From Acinetobacter colistiniresistens (GTDB taxonomy: Bacteria > Pseudomonadota > Gammaproteobacteria > Pseudomonadales > Moraxellaceae), in contig NZ_KE340380.1 of assembly GCF_000413935.1 (NCBI RefSeq), forward strand, positions 744,001 through 808,000: 64,000 nucleotides of DNA, written 5' to 3'. The notes under the pieces were generated by a model. The model did no database searches. It had not been told where the DNA came from and worked only from the letters and a program-made list of their open reading frames with translations. This document shows positions 54,213-63,899 of this stretch, piece by piece. A program made the translations under genes and the position numbers. The first letter of the stretch is position 1; every line of letters begins with the position of its first letter.

Positions 54213-56084
54213 TTACAAGTAAATCTCAGGTGGATACGGCGTATCATCATTAATCGGTGTATACAGGGTATTCTCGACAAAGAAACCATTCGGTGCCTGA
54301 AGCGTATCAATTGTTACAGAATCCTGCATCACTTGCGGATAGGCCCAAATAAATTGTTTCATCAAGCCCAAAGAATTATTATTTTGCATATCCCCAAACA
54401 CACGCTGCCAAATTGGAGTTCGATAAGCTTTTGTCTTATCAAATCCATAAAGATGCGCAATCGATGAATCAGGAACAAATCCTGCTAAATAAGCCACTTT
54501 ATCCACGGGATAGTGCAAATCCAATGTCGGAATCTCGGAAACTGCCTGATGTGCCAAACCTAAACGGGCTTCCAAAATCCAGTCATAAGCTTCGGTCATG
54601 ATATAGTCAAAATTCGGATATGAATAGTGTTCACTTGGATAGTTAATATCTGTTGCCAAAGTTTCAATTGGTGTCCGAATCGTTGGGAAGAAAATCAACG
54701 GACAAACTTTCGCTTGCGGATATTTAGTCTTAATCACAGTTCGGATGTCTCGACAGGTTTGCCCCAACTTGTTTCTTAACCAGGCTTTAAATTCATCATA
54801 CGGTGTTCCAGTTTTATGAACCACATCATAAATCGTTCCCAAATCTGGTGCATACAATCCAGTGTCTGCATTAAATGCCAGTTTGGTTGGGTAGTCATAG
54901 ACACAAGGGAGATCTGTACCTTGGTTATACCACCACCAAGGCTCACCAATTTGCATATTGACTGGACACTCGCCAACAGCCATGGTATCCGCAAACTCGA
55001 TAAATGCTTTGTGTAAATAAGCAAGCGCATTCTGATCACAAGGACTAAAGAAATAACTTGGTGGTTCATAACCAGTCCGCCCCAGATTACTGTTCCAGTC
55101 GCGTTGTGCCCAAAACTCTTTTGCCCCCAATGAATACATCTCAAAACTCACACCAAACACAGGTTGCATGCCTGCACTGTGTAATGCCTGTGCAAAATGT
55201 TCATGCCACTTACGTGTACATGGGTTCACAACAGCTTGATTGGTGACCAAGGTATCAGGGATTTGCCATTTGTTGATCGTAGTATCCCAATACACTTCTG
55301 GATATTTAGACATCCCGCAGTAGTGATTGATCAATCCGTGATAGCCTAAAGCCGCCATATTATCAACCAGTCGCTGAGGATTAAGATCATAATGATCATC
55401 ATAACTGGTGCAGATACCATAATCATGTAAAGGCACAGAAACTCGGCTTAAACTCAATTTAGCGTTCGGACCCGTCGTGACTGAATTTGTAATACGGATA
55501 TAGCCATCTTCAGGTTGTAACAGAGGCAGTGTTGAATGGCCGTTATAGCTCAAGGTAAAACCAGATAAAGAAATTCGCTGGATATTGCTTACAGGAAATG
55601 AATCTGTAGCTGAAAAACCAGCCTTGACCGTATCCCAATTGATATGGATATGTGCAGATCGAGAAGCGGGTTGATTTGCATAATTAAACAACACAACATA
55701 GGCAACCTTGTCTACACCATCTTCATGATAATAAACGGTTAAAGTCGGTGTTAAGGTTTCATTATTTAATGCAGGCATGGATGCAGATAATTCAATATCA
55801 AAATCCCAAACGGTACCGCTATAGTCGTATTTGGTCTCATAAGCCAGAAGCTTATGGTCTTTTACATCGTAAGAATCCCAACTGATACCAGCAAGGTCTG
55901 TTGTGGTACGTGATCTAAAAGCAGCCTCAAAACCATTTGCATAATTGGTAATCGCAAACGACATGGTTTGGGGACCATCAATACGCCAGTACTTTGGACT
56001 AAAACGATCAATAACTGAAGTTTCAACATTCAAAGCAGGAGATGTTTTTAAATTTTTTTGTTTATATTCAAAATTATTTGTCAT
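54213..56084 (-). CDS. Orphan phage-tail-like / glycosidase-fold protein, 623 residues
   Basis: A beta-rich N-terminal part (about residues 30-215: YWRIDGPQTMSFAITNYANG, VAYVVLFNYA) precedes what looks like a TIM-barrel domain (about 215-600: YGICTSYDDHYDLNPQRLVD, MQIGEPWWWYNQG, FDYIMTEAYDWILEARLGLA). This combination resembles the family named non-contractile tail sheath protein in phages, and glycoside hydrolases more generally. The match is from memory and not certain. No other phage gene surrounds it, and it has no signal peptide. It stands alone with its own terminator. Confidence 0.5.
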   Translation of the reverse strand: MTNNFEYKQKNLKTSPALNVETSVIDRFSPKYWRIDGPQTMSFAITNYANGFEAAFRSRTTTDLAGISWDSYDVKDHKLLAYETKYDYSGTVWDFDIELSASMPALNNETLTPTLTVYYHEDGVDKVAYVVLFNYANQPASRSAHIHINWDTVKAGFSATDSFPVSNIQRISLSGFTLSYNGHSTLPLLQPEDGYIRITNSVTTGPNAKLSLSRVSVPLHDYGICTSYDDHYDLNPQRLVDNMAALGYHGLINHYCGMSKYPEVYWDTTINKWQIPDTLVTNQAVVNPCTRKWHEHFAQALHSAGMQPVFGVSFEMYSLGAKEFWAQRDWNSNLGRTGYEPPSYFFSPCDQNALAYLHKAFIEFADTMAVGECPVNMQIGEPWWWYNQGTDLPCVYDYPTKLAFNADTGLYAPDLGTIYDVVHKTGTPYDEFKAWLRNKLGQTCRDIRTVIKTKYPQAKVCPLIFFPTIRTPIETLATDINYPSEHYSYPNFDYIMTEAYDWILEARLGLAHQAVSEIPTLDLHYPVDKVAYLAGFVPDSSIAHLYGFDKTKAYRTPIWQRVFGDMQNNNSLGLMKQFIWAYPQVMQDSVTIDTLQAPNGFFVENTLYTPINDDTPYPPEIYL

Positions 56085-56222
56085 TTGATAATGCTCTAAT
56101 TAATCATTGAGCTTTTATCTTAAGTCATCACAAATTTTTAACTGTTTAGGAGAGTAAGTATTGATTAAAACTCAACCACTTTTATCGCCTTTATGTAAAA
56201 CCACCCTGAAGAATGAATAATA

Positions 56223-56246
56223 AAGACTTATCTACAGATAAGTCTT
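56223..56246 (-). terminator. Hairpin downstream of the beta-barrel gene
   Basis: AAGACTTATCT and AGATAAGTCTT pair perfectly around a two-base loop, 22 bases past the stop of the 56269-56925 gene. The T-run is weak. Confidence 0.6.
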
Positions 56247-56268
56247 AAAGATTCATGATATTGAATGC

Positions 56269-56925
56269 TTAGAAGTTATAACGAATACCCACTTTATAAG
56301 TTAAGCCATCCATATCCAAAATATCAGATGCTGTACTATCACAAAAATAGCCGGTACAAACATCTTTAAAGTTTTCGATATAAAGCCACTTATAGCCCAA
56401 ACCTGCATAAGCCGCGATATTGGGTTGAAAATAATGACCCATTTCCAGTTCAACAGGCAAAGTAACATAACGCAACTTAACGTTATAATCATCAGCTTTG
56501 AGCCAAGCGTACCCAACACCAATACTTGCATTCGCATAAGTATTGTTTTGATTATAAAATTTATATCCGCCCTTTACATTCAGCTCAATACTCTTCCACT
56601 CAGCGTTCTTTTGGTAATTCACACCAAAAGTTGTATTGAATACATCTAAAGCCGTAAAAGTTAGGCCTGTACCGAAACCATTTAATGTTTCATGACCATC
56701 AACTTCATCAGATTTCAATCGGGACCCATAATATTCAGCAAATAAAGAAGTCTGAATACCTTGCGCGGTTTCACTACGCCCCTCCGCCGCTTCGGAGACC
56801 TGAAGCGTACGCTCCCCTAAAGCCTGAGGCGCACCATAATTCACTTGTAAAGGTGTATCACCCCAACTATTTATAGCCAGCAAATACACAGTGAATCCTA
56901 TGACCCCAACCCCAATTTTTTTCAT
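56269..56925 (-). CDS. Outer-membrane beta-barrel protein
   Basis: 218 residues. A signal peptide (KKIGVGVIGFTVYLLAINSW) is followed by alternating aromatic and polar strands such as SLFAEYYGSR, LELNVKGGYKFY-like segments and TYANASIGVGYAWL, and a C-terminal TYKVGIRYNF. The final phenylalanine is the signature of outer-membrane barrels inserted by BamA. The size suits an 8-stranded OmpA/OmpX/OmpW-like barrel. A cysteine pair (DVCTGYFCDS) in one loop could form a disulfide. Function unknown. Confidence 0.82.
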   Translation of the reverse strand: MKKIGVGVIGFTVYLLAINSWGDTPLQVNYGAPQALGERTLQVSEAAEGRSETAQGIQTSLFAEYYGSRLKSDEVDGHETLNGFGTGLTFTALDVFNTTFGVNYQKNAEWKSIELNVKGGYKFYNQNNTYANASIGVGYAWLKADDYNVKLRYVTLPVELEMGHYFQPNIAAYAGLGYKWLYIENFKDVCTGYFCDSTASDILDMDGLTYKVGIRYNF

Positions 56926-57167
56926 TCGAATGCCTATTTTTATTTAAATTTAAGAACATAGAGAATAATTTATTTTCAATTTTTTAAAAATATTTTTTAT
57001 ATAAATACACGAAATAAAAAATAAAAACCGATATTCGGTGCGATTCAGCACATATTATTACTGAACATCACAGATCATGATTCCAACCTTTTTTAAGCCA
57101 AAAAATGCTCAAAATCTACAAAGAAAATAAGCATTTAAATTGGGAAGAACAGCCTCAGCAATATCCT

Positions 57168-57497
57168 TTAAGCAAACCATCGCCCCTGTTGTTGTACTGT
57201 GTAAATTTCTTTATGCAAAATATTAGACAGCCAATTTACGAAAGTTGTTTTGTTCTTAAATAGGGGTGTATTAAATAAATTAATATTTAATGTAGAGTCA
57301 TTAAAATTCTGTAATGTATAAGCACCGCCCCCCAAAGGAATGAGATGAGTATGCTGATAATTCATTGCTTTAAGTGCACCCTGCAAAAACAGTGCTTTTA
57401 CTTGTATCTCGCTGTTTTTACTTGAATGATAGCTTTGGGATTGTATAAATAATTCATATTCTCGATCTAAATTTCGAACTAATTCAGATATAACCAC
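57168..57497 (-). CDS. Hypothetical protein, 109 residues
   Basis: A soluble protein (MVISELVRNLDREYELFIQS at the start, ending VQQQGRWFA). The GTG start is preceded by AAAAGGAG six bases away, a strong site that supports the call. No family was recognised. It lies downstream of the small membrane protein at 57593-57784 on the same strand, with a terminator between them. Confidence 0.65.
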   Translation of the reverse strand: MVISELVRNLDREYELFIQSQSYHSSKNSEIQVKALFLQGALKAMNYQHTHLIPLGGGAYTLQNFNDSTLNINLFNTPLFKNKTTFVNWLSNILHKEIYTVQQQGRWFA

Positions 57498-57544
57498 ATC
57501 ATGCTCCTTTTTTATTGGTGCTATTTTTATACCATATAAAAGAA

Positions 57545-57570
57545 AAAAGCCTATCGTTTGATAAGCTTTT
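57545..57570 (-). terminator. Terminator after the 63-residue membrane protein gene
   Basis: AAAAGCCTATC and GATAAGCTTTT pair with one wobble, in an A/T-flanked hairpin between two minus-strand genes. Confidence 0.75.
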
Positions 57571-57592
57571 ATACAATTTAAATAAAAACTAA

Positions 57593-57784
57593 CTAAATAC
57601 TCAACTCATCGTCTTTAGCAACAATGATAGAACTAAGTATTGGCACAGCCAGAATAACAGGAACCGCAATAATCCATAAATCAGTGGTTAACTTACTTGA
57701 AAAAAAGAAATGAATTATTACTGCAGCTAAAGCCAATACAGCGAACAGAACCGCCATAAATCGAATTGCAAACTTGAGAAGCAT
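57593..57784 (-). CDS. Small two-helix membrane protein, 63 residues
   Basis: From the ATG at 57784 (AAGGAA seven bases upstream) it encodes two membrane segments (RFMAVLFAVLALAAVIIHFF, then WIIAVPVILAVPILSSIIVA) and an acidic tail KDDELSI. The reading frame extends to 57952, but that extension crosses a terminator-like hairpin at 57900-57928 and lacks a ribosome site, so I use the internal start. Family not recognised. Confidence 0.65.
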   Translation of the reverse strand: MLLKFAIRFMAVLFAVLALAAVIIHFFFSSKLTTDLWIIAVPVILAVPILSSIIVAKDDELSI

Positions 57785-57899
57785 GTTTAGATTCCTTATG
57801 ATTCTAGTACCTTTAGCCAGTATACGCCTACTCTTGTGAACTACAGTATTTTCTTTTTCTATCACACTATAAAAAGCAACGTATAGTTCTACACTATTT

Positions 57900-57928
57900 A
57901 AAAAGCCCATCATGATATTGGGCTTTTT
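57900..57928. terminator. Isolated terminator-like hairpin
   Basis: AAAAAGCCCA and TGGGCTTTTT pair around a nine-base loop. No gene ends directly at it on either strand; it may insulate the membrane-protein gene from readthrough or attenuate its leader. Confidence 0.7.
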
Positions 57929-58180
57929 AAATACTGGATTACTTCGCCTCATTTATTCCGACAATAAACTAGCTATGATTTGAACCTTGCATAAGTAATC
58001 TACTAAAGCGCTAGATTTTTCTTAACATTCACATACAACTTAAATATCAATTGCCCCAATTTTATCTTTTAAGCCTTTAGAAAAGTGTTTTTTGTCCTAA
58101 AAGCACATGGCTAACATTTTTACTCAATGCTAAAAAATACCTATTCAACTTAATCTGTAATTTTATCTTGGGTGACATGT

Positions 58181-59128
58181 ATGATCACAGAAAATCATCA
58201 ACTTAAAGCAAGAAAAGTATATTTCGATTTCTCTGAGTCTTCCGTTTGTTGGATGCCTAACGACCCCTTATGCTCTCACATCGCCAACGGGATTAACATG
58301 CTTTTGCCTGCTGGTGAATTTTGGTTTTGCCGTGTTTTTAATAAAGCGATCCCCTACGTTACTGATGAAAAATTAAAACAAGAAGTGATTGGTTTTGTGC
58401 GCCAAGAAGCAGCTCATGCACGTGCGCATGAAAAAGCACAAGATTTCCTAAGAGAAAATGGCTACGACATACAAGATCCATTAAATCGTGCTCACTTTAT
58501 TTTCAACATTATTTTAGGTGACAAACCCTTAGGTATGCCTTTTCTAAAAGGTGAAAAGCTGGATGAATATTGGTTGCTGTTCCGCGTGGGTGTAATCGCT
58601 GCAATTGAACACTTTACAGGTACTATTGGCCAATGGACTCTGGATAGCAAGTCTTGGGACAAAGCAGATCCGGCAATGACAGATTTATTCCGTTGGCATC
58701 TTGCCGAAGAGGTTGAACATCGTTGTGTAGCTTATGATCTATTTGAACATCTACTCACAAATAAGCTCGGTTTTTATGCCTCTCGACAAGTGATCATGAT
58801 GGGGGTTTTTCCACTGTTTATTTATTTCCTCGCAGATTTTGCACGTAGTCTTGGACAGCAAGATTTAGAGCACCAAGATGTTCAAAAATTGATGCGCCGT
58901 GGATTTTTTACTTTTATTCGTGAATTCGAAAAAACGGCGACGCAAACGGATAATCTACCAACCATTAAATATCTCTGGAAAGCAACTTTACGTTGGGTAT
59001 CTCCAAAATTTAATCCGATTCATGAAGGTGATACCGAGCAAGCATTGGCATATATGGCTCGTTCACCTGCAGTACAGTATTTTGAAAAAATGACGCAAAG
59101 CACATCCCAAGCGACAGCTTTAAGTTAA
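58181..59128 (+). CDS. Predicted metal-dependent hydrolase (PF10118 family)
   Basis: 315 residues from the ATG at 58181 (a GTG at 58172 is in frame). A His/Glu-rich helical core is visible: GFVRQEAAHARAHEKAQDFL, GVIAAIEHFTGTIGQWTLDS and RWHLAEEVEHRCVAYDLFEH, resembling a ferritin-like di-iron or metal site. This matches the uncharacterised metal-dependent hydrolase family PF10118. One hydrophobic segment (VIMMGVFPLFIYFLADFA) may associate with membrane. The substrate is unknown. Confidence 0.85.
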   Translation: MITENHQLKARKVYFDFSESSVCWMPNDPLCSHIANGINMLLPAGEFWFCRVFNKAIPYVTDEKLKQEVIGFVRQEAAHARAHEKAQDFLRENGYDIQDPLNRAHFIFNIILGDKPLGMPFLKGEKLDEYWLLFRVGVIAAIEHFTGTIGQWTLDSKSWDKADPAMTDLFRWHLAEEVEHRCVAYDLFEHLLTNKLGFYASRQVIMMGVFPLFIYFLADFARSLGQQDLEHQDVQKLMRRGFFTFIREFEKTATQTDNLPTIKYLWKATLRWVSPKFNPIHEGDTEQALAYMARSPAVQYFEKMTQSTSQATALS

Positions 59129-59140
59129 TTTTTAAGAAAC

Positions 59141-59174
59141 AAAACCTCATTGTTCAACATGGGAATGAGGTTTT
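59141..59174. terminator. Bidirectional terminator between convergent genes
   Basis: AAAACCTCATT and AATGAGGTTTT pair perfectly around a 12-base loop. It overlaps the last codons of the 59154-59549 gene. Confidence 0.85.
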
Positions 59175-59549
59175 CTTTAACTCACTCTTAAGCGCAGAAT
59201 AATTCTTTTGCGCTTCTTCTTGTGTGAATTTAAATTCATTCTTCTCCATGATACTTTCAGCAGCCTCTTGCATATACCCCTGATAATCTGAATAACGATC
59301 AATAATTAACTTATGCAAATTAACTTTACTTTTTTCGACCAAACACTCTTTTTGCTTCGCTTCCAGCTGCTCATTACTTGATTTTTCTTTTCCTCGCAGA
59401 GCATATTCAAATTGAATTTGATCATCAATCGATTTAAAATAAACCTCAGACAAACTAACATAATCATCTTTAAAATTCTGAGCATCTACCGTGCAAGACA
59501 TAATAAACAAAAGCATAAACATAACTGTAGATATTATTTTCATCATCAT
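59154..59549 (-). CDS. Hypothetical secreted protein, 131 residues
   Basis: A signal peptide (MKIISTVMFMLLFIMSCTVD then AQ) precedes a helical, highly charged mature part with cysteines at KECLVEK and the very C-terminus (FPC), which could form a disulfide. The cysteine in the signal region is not in a good lipobox. Two or three adjacent ATGs leave the exact start open. No family was recognised; the length and style recall DUF1311-like periplasmic proteins, but this is weak. Confidence 0.65.
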   Translation of the reverse strand: MMMKIISTVMFMLLFIMSCTVDAQNFKDDYVSLSEVYFKSIDDQIQFEYALRGKEKSSNEQLEAKQKECLVEKSKVNLHKLIIDRYSDYQGYMQEAAESIMEKNEFKFTQEEAQKNYSALKSELKKTSFPC

Positions 59550-59910
59550 TTCTATATATATTAATTTTCAATCCATTATAACACCAAAAAGAACAAAAAA
59601 TCACCTTCCATTCAACCCAATAATTTAACAAATTAAAAATAAATATTAAGACAAACTAAATAAATTTTAATATAAAACATTCCAAATAATAATCTTGTTA
59701 ATATTAATCTTCATCCTATCAATCATAGAAGCTAAAAAGAAACTTTGATTTAATAGGTTTAAAAATCTGATGCAGTCATTCCCTTTAAATTATCTTTACT
59801 AAAAACTTAAATTTGAATTTTCTTGTCATTCCTTTTCTCAGTTATGAAATCAATTTTCTGCTATGCTACAGCACAAGCTGAATTAGTACTTTGTCTTAGA
59901 GGAAAACCTA
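59550..59910. other. AT-rich intergenic region before the ABC exporter gene
   Basis: 361 bases with very high A+T, holding the divergent promoters of the 59154-59549 gene and the ABC exporter. AGAGGAAAACC precedes the exporter ATG. No other feature was seen. Confidence 0.5.
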
Positions 59911-61758
59911 ATGCTGCAATGGTTTGAAAAACTAGTTGATCCTTATCCAACGAAAGACTTAAACAAACCATTACCCACCACATTTTTTGCTTTCGTTTGG
60001 CGATCCACCCAGGGAATTCGCCCTTATCTTTTTATTCTCATTGTCTGTACGGCAGCAGCAGCGTGTTTCGAAGCGTTATTCTTCTCTTATATCGGCAAAC
60101 TCGTAGACTGGCTTAGCAATAGTCAACCAAGTACTTTTTTGGCAAACAATCAACAAAACCTGACTATCCTGATTAGCATTTTATTTGCCCATATTTTCTT
60201 TGTCAGCCTGCAATCTGTGGTTAAACATCAAGTTTTATTCAGTAATTTCCCAATGCGGATGCGTTGGCGTTTTCATAGCTTATTACTGCAACAAAGCCTC
60301 GATTTTTTCCATACTGACTTTGCGGGTCGTCTTTCGGCCAAAGTCATGCAAACGGCTTTGGCGGTTCGCGATTTCTGGATGATTCTGGGTGACATGCTGG
60401 TCTATGTTCTGATTTATTTCATTACAATCAGCTTGGTTCTCGGTTCTATTTCGCCAATCTTGATTGTGCCTTTGGCCTTATGGCTGTTCTTATTTATTGC
60501 AATTGCGAGTTATTTTATCCCCCGCCTAGGCAAAATTTCAAAAAAACAAGCTGATGCACGTGCCGTCATGACTGGTCGTATTACCGATGCCTATACCAAT
60601 ATCCAAACCGTGAAATTATTTGCCCATGCTGGCCGTGAAAGCCAATACGCCAAAGAATCGATGCAGGAGTTCATGGTCACGGTCTATAAGCAAATGCGTT
60701 TAGGTGTTAAATACGAAATCGCGATCCGTTTCTTAAGTGCATTTCTATTTATTAGTGTGATTGGAACTTCTGTGTGGTTATGGACACAAGGTCAAGCAGC
60801 CATTGGCGTCATTGCGGCAACAACGGCGATGGTTCTAAAGCTGGATAGCTTGGCAGAGTTTATCATGTGGAATGTAACAATGCTGTTTGAGAATGTCGGT
60901 ACCATTCAGGATGGGATGAAGACTTTAGGCAAACGAATCCAGATTCAAGATAAAAAAGATGCTTCTACATTAGTCGTCACGCATGGTGAAATCCGCTTTG
61001 AAGATGTAAGCTTCGCTTATAATCAAAAAAATGTCATTGAGCATTTCAATCTCACCATTAAACCAGGCGAAAAAATTGGGATTGTAGGTCGTTCCGGCGC
61101 AGGTAAATCAACGTTAATTCAACTGCTACTGCATTTTTATGACATCAACCAAGGTCGAATTTTGATTGATGGTCAAAATATCCATGATGTAACCCAAGAT
61201 AGCTTACGTGCCAATATAGCCTTAGTCACTCAGGATACGTCTTTATTACATCGTACAGTTGCAGAAAACATTAAATATGGCCGCCCCAATGCAACAGAAT
61301 CAGAAGTTCAACTTGCAGTTCAGAAAGCCAAGGCTGAAGAGTTTATTCCGCAACTCACCGATCAAAAAGGACGTGTGGGTTATGACGCCTATGTCGGTGA
61401 GCGCGGTGTTAAGCTTTCTGGTGGTCAACGCCAACGTATTGCGATTTCACGTGTCTTCCTAAAAGATGCACCTATTTTAATTTTGGATGAGGCCACCAGT
61501 GCACTTGATTCAGAGGTCGAATCTGCGATTCAAAGCAGTTTAAATGACTTAATGGTTGGCAAAACAGTCATTGCAATTGCGCACCGTTTATCTACTATTG
61601 CGCAAATGGATCGCCTTATTGTTCTGGATCAGGGAAGAATTGCGGAACAAGGGACACATGAAGAATTAATTGCGAACGATGGCTTGTATGCACAACTATG
61701 GAAACGACAAACAGGTGGTTTTTTAGTTGAACAGCAGGCGACTCAGGACACAGAATAA
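59911..61758 (+). CDS. ABC transporter, fused permease and ATP-binding exporter
   Basis: 615 residues. Six membrane segments (about residues 35-310) are followed by a nucleotide-binding domain. Walker A GRSGAGKST lies near residue 393, the signature LSGGQRQR near 502, Walker B PILILDEATSALD near 520 and the H-loop in AIAHRLSTI. This is a half-transporter of the MsbA/HlyB-like export type and should work as a homodimer in the inner membrane. The substrate is not evident. The MaoC gene starts at its stop (TAATG). Confidence 0.93.
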   Translation: MLQWFEKLVDPYPTKDLNKPLPTTFFAFVWRSTQGIRPYLFILIVCTAAAACFEALFFSYIGKLVDWLSNSQPSTFLANNQQNLTILISILFAHIFFVSLQSVVKHQVLFSNFPMRMRWRFHSLLLQQSLDFFHTDFAGRLSAKVMQTALAVRDFWMILGDMLVYVLIYFITISLVLGSISPILIVPLALWLFLFIAIASYFIPRLGKISKKQADARAVMTGRITDAYTNIQTVKLFAHAGRESQYAKESMQEFMVTVYKQMRLGVKYEIAIRFLSAFLFISVIGTSVWLWTQGQAAIGVIAATTAMVLKLDSLAEFIMWNVTMLFENVGTIQDGMKTLGKRIQIQDKKDASTLVVTHGEIRFEDVSFAYNQKNVIEHFNLTIKPGEKIGIVGRSGAGKSTLIQLLLHFYDINQGRILIDGQNIHDVTQDSLRANIALVTQDTSLLHRTVAENIKYGRPNATESEVQLAVQKAKAEEFIPQLTDQKGRVGYDAYVGERGVKLSGGQRQRIAISRVFLKDAPILILDEATSALDSEVESAIQSSLNDLMVGKTVIAIAHRLSTIAQMDRLIVLDQGRIAEQGTHEELIANDGLYAQLWKRQTGGFLVEQQATQDTE

Positions 61759-62198
61759 TGTTGTATTTAGAAGATTTAAATATTGGAGATCATTTCATTA
61801 GTCGTGAATATGAAATGACCCTTGAAGAAATTAAACAGTTTGCTGGACAGTACGACCCCCAACCTTTTCATTTAGATGAGCAAGCTGCAGAACAACATCC
61901 CATTTTCCAAGGTTTGGCTGCAAGCGGTTGGCATACTTCCGCAGTGGCCATGCGTTTATGGACAGAATGTTTTCCAATCGCAGGCGGTCTATTAGGTACT
62001 GAATCAAGTTTGCGTTGGCCTCGTCCAACCCGTGCAGGTGATAAAATTCATGTAGAAATTGAAATCACGGCGATTGTACCCTCTAAAACAAAAAATGATC
62101 GGGGTATCGTCAGCTATGTGACACAAGCTTTGAACCAGCATGGTGATGTGCTATTAATATCGACAACCAAAATTATGGTCTTTAGAAAGCCCACTTGA
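61758..62198 (+). CDS. MaoC-family hotdog dehydratase
   Basis: 146 residues. The MaoC-like motif KQFAGQYDPQPFHLDEQAAE carries the conserved Asp and His, and the later segment LRWPRPTRAGDKIHVEIEIT is typical of (R)-specific enoyl-CoA hydratases. It likely hydrates or dehydrates a CoA-thioester. It overlaps the ABC gene by one base and is presumably co-transcribed, which is an odd pairing without a clear shared pathway. Confidence 0.87.
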   Translation: MLYLEDLNIGDHFISREYEMTLEEIKQFAGQYDPQPFHLDEQAAEQHPIFQGLAASGWHTSAVAMRLWTECFPIAGGLLGTESSLRWPRPTRAGDKIHVEIEITAIVPSKTKNDRGIVSYVTQALNQHGDVLLISTTKIMVFRKPT

Positions 62199-62326
62199 TT
62201 GTTGAACATTCAGTGACTCTTTTGTCCAACAATTTTTATGATTGATTATTTTATTTCATGTAAAGATGTTTAAGACTTAAATGTTTAAAAGATATTGGCA
62301 AAATTGATGAGCGCCACGGAAAGCAC

Positions 62327-63352
62327 ATGAAAACAACCACAACTCGTCAAGATCAAGGAATACCAGGTGTCTATGGCTTATTGCTCTTAGACGTGGTTTC
62401 TCGCTGGGGATATAGCGATGAAACATTGTTTGCACCGTTTCATTTAACCAGCGAACAACTGGCTGATCCGAACTTCAGAATTCCAACACCCATTGCGAAT
62501 GAATTGGTGAAACACTCTTTGCGCCTGACAGGTGAAAGTACCCTTGGCTTTCACCTAGGAACGCAAATGCGGATTTCCATTCATGGCTTTATTGGCTATG
62601 CCATTATGACGGCGCATGACATTACCGATGCCATAGCACTGGCAAGCCGGTTTATTCAGTTACGCCTTCCCTTTTTGCAGCTTTATTTTTCTACTTTTGG
62701 ACCGAAAGCGACCCTACAACTACAATGTGATATTGAAGTTGAGCCATTACGCACTGAAATTATTTTAGGCCTGACCATTGGTATTATGACCATGGCTAAA
62801 GCCCTGACTGGCATTGAAGATCTAAGAGGTGAAGTCGATCTGGACTTCGCTGAACCCGCTGGCTTTGAAAAATATAAAGATAAATTGAGCAGCAGCATTC
62901 GTTTTAATCAACCGCATTTAATTTCCAGCTTCGATAAAAAATATCTAGGCTTAAAGATGGTCAATGCAGACCCAATTGCCAGCCAGATTGCAATTAACCA
63001 ATGCGAAACAGAGTTGTCTGCTTTAGGTGAGCGCCGCCGCTTAGCCATGCGTGTCCGTGATATCCTGACCAATTCAGAACAGCATTATTTAAGTATTGAA
63101 AGTGTGGCTGAGCGCTTGCACATGTCAGACCGAACCCTCAAACGCCAACTTGCGGCCGAGGGCACGTCCTTCTCGACCTTGGTAGATGAAGTGCGTTATC
63201 GCCATGCCACCTCTCTGCTCTCTCGAACCGATTATAGTCTGGAACAAATCGCAGATGAATTAGGCTATTCAGATGTCGCCAACTTTAGCCGTGCCTTTAA
63301 GCGCTGGAGTGGCCGTAGTCCAAGTAACTGGCGTAAAGACCCTTACTTATAA
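62327..63352 (+). CDS. AraC-family transcriptional regulator
   Basis: 341 residues. The N-terminal domain (about 20-200) fits the AraC_binding_2 (PF12625-like) ligand domain. The C-terminal AraC DNA-binding region (about 245-341) has two helix-turn-helix parts: LSIESVAERLHMSDRTLKRQ and EQIADELGYSDVANFSRAFK, then RWSGRSPSNWRK. GGAAAG precedes the ATG. Similar OruR/ArgR-type regulators control fatty-acid or amino-acid genes. Its targets may be the upstream ABC-MaoC pair, but this is inference. Confidence 0.9.
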   Translation: MKTTTTRQDQGIPGVYGLLLLDVVSRWGYSDETLFAPFHLTSEQLADPNFRIPTPIANELVKHSLRLTGESTLGFHLGTQMRISIHGFIGYAIMTAHDITDAIALASRFIQLRLPFLQLYFSTFGPKATLQLQCDIEVEPLRTEIILGLTIGIMTMAKALTGIEDLRGEVDLDFAEPAGFEKYKDKLSSSIRFNQPHLISSFDKKYLGLKMVNADPIASQIAINQCETELSALGERRRLAMRVRDILTNSEQHYLSIESVAERLHMSDRTLKRQLAAEGTSFSTLVDEVRYRHATSLLSRTDYSLEQIADELGYSDVANFSRAFKRWSGRSPSNWRKDPYL

Positions 63353-63439
63353 TTTCTTCAGACTCGAAAGCTTTTGTTTTTATTGAAAAGCATGTATAAA
63401 CCAAATAAAAATGATACGACAGATTGTTAAGGAGTTGTC

Positions 63440-63814
63440 ATGAATCATCCAGCAGAATTGAAATATGCACGTACGCATGAGTGGGTAAGAATCGAGGGTG
63501 ACCTTGTTGTGACGGGAATTACTGACCATGCTCAAGATGAGTTGGGTGATTTAGTCTATGTGGAAACGCCAGAAGTTGGCAGCCACGTTACGGCGACTGA
63601 ACAAGCAGGCATTGTTGAATCAGTAAAAACAGCCTCTGATATTCACGCACCAGTGTCTGGAACAGTGGTTGAAGTCAATACTGATCTTGAAGATGACCCT
63701 GATTTTGTCAATGATGAACCTTATGGCAAAGGCTGGATTTATAAAATCAAACCAGACAATATGGCTGACGTAGAAAAGTTACTTTCAAACAGCGAGTATG
63801 AATCAGGTTTATAA
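63440..63814 (+). CDS. gcvH: Glycine cleavage system H protein
   Basis: 124 residues, the normal length. The lipoyl-lysine is K63 in the conserved [17 protein letters not shown] motif. It shuttles the aminomethyl group between the P, T and L proteins of the cytoplasmic glycine cleavage complex. AAGGAG precedes the ATG. No gcvT or gcvP is in the window; a terminator follows at once, so this gene is transcribed alone here. Confidence 0.97.
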   Translation: MNHPAELKYARTHEWVRIEGDLVVTGITDHAQDELGDLVYVETPEVGSHVTATEQAGIVESVKTASDIHAPVSGTVVEVNTDLEDDPDFVNDEPYGKGWIYKIKPDNMADVEKLLSNSEYESGL

Positions 63815-63852
63815 TTGCTGATTGATAAATATCGCCTGATATTGCCAAGTAG

Positions 63853-63879
63853 AAACCGAGTTATATGCTAACTCGGTTT
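63853..63879. terminator. Bidirectional terminator after gcvH
   Basis: AAACCGAGTT and AACTCGGTTT pair, with T residues on the right. It lies between gcvH and a convergent partial gene. Confidence 0.9.
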
Positions 63880-63899
63880 TTTATTTTATAAAACATAGA

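Noticed and set aside
57785..57952. N-terminal extension of the small membrane protein
   Set aside because: It crosses a terminator-like hairpin and lacks a ribosome site, while AAGGAA precedes the internal ATG at 57784.
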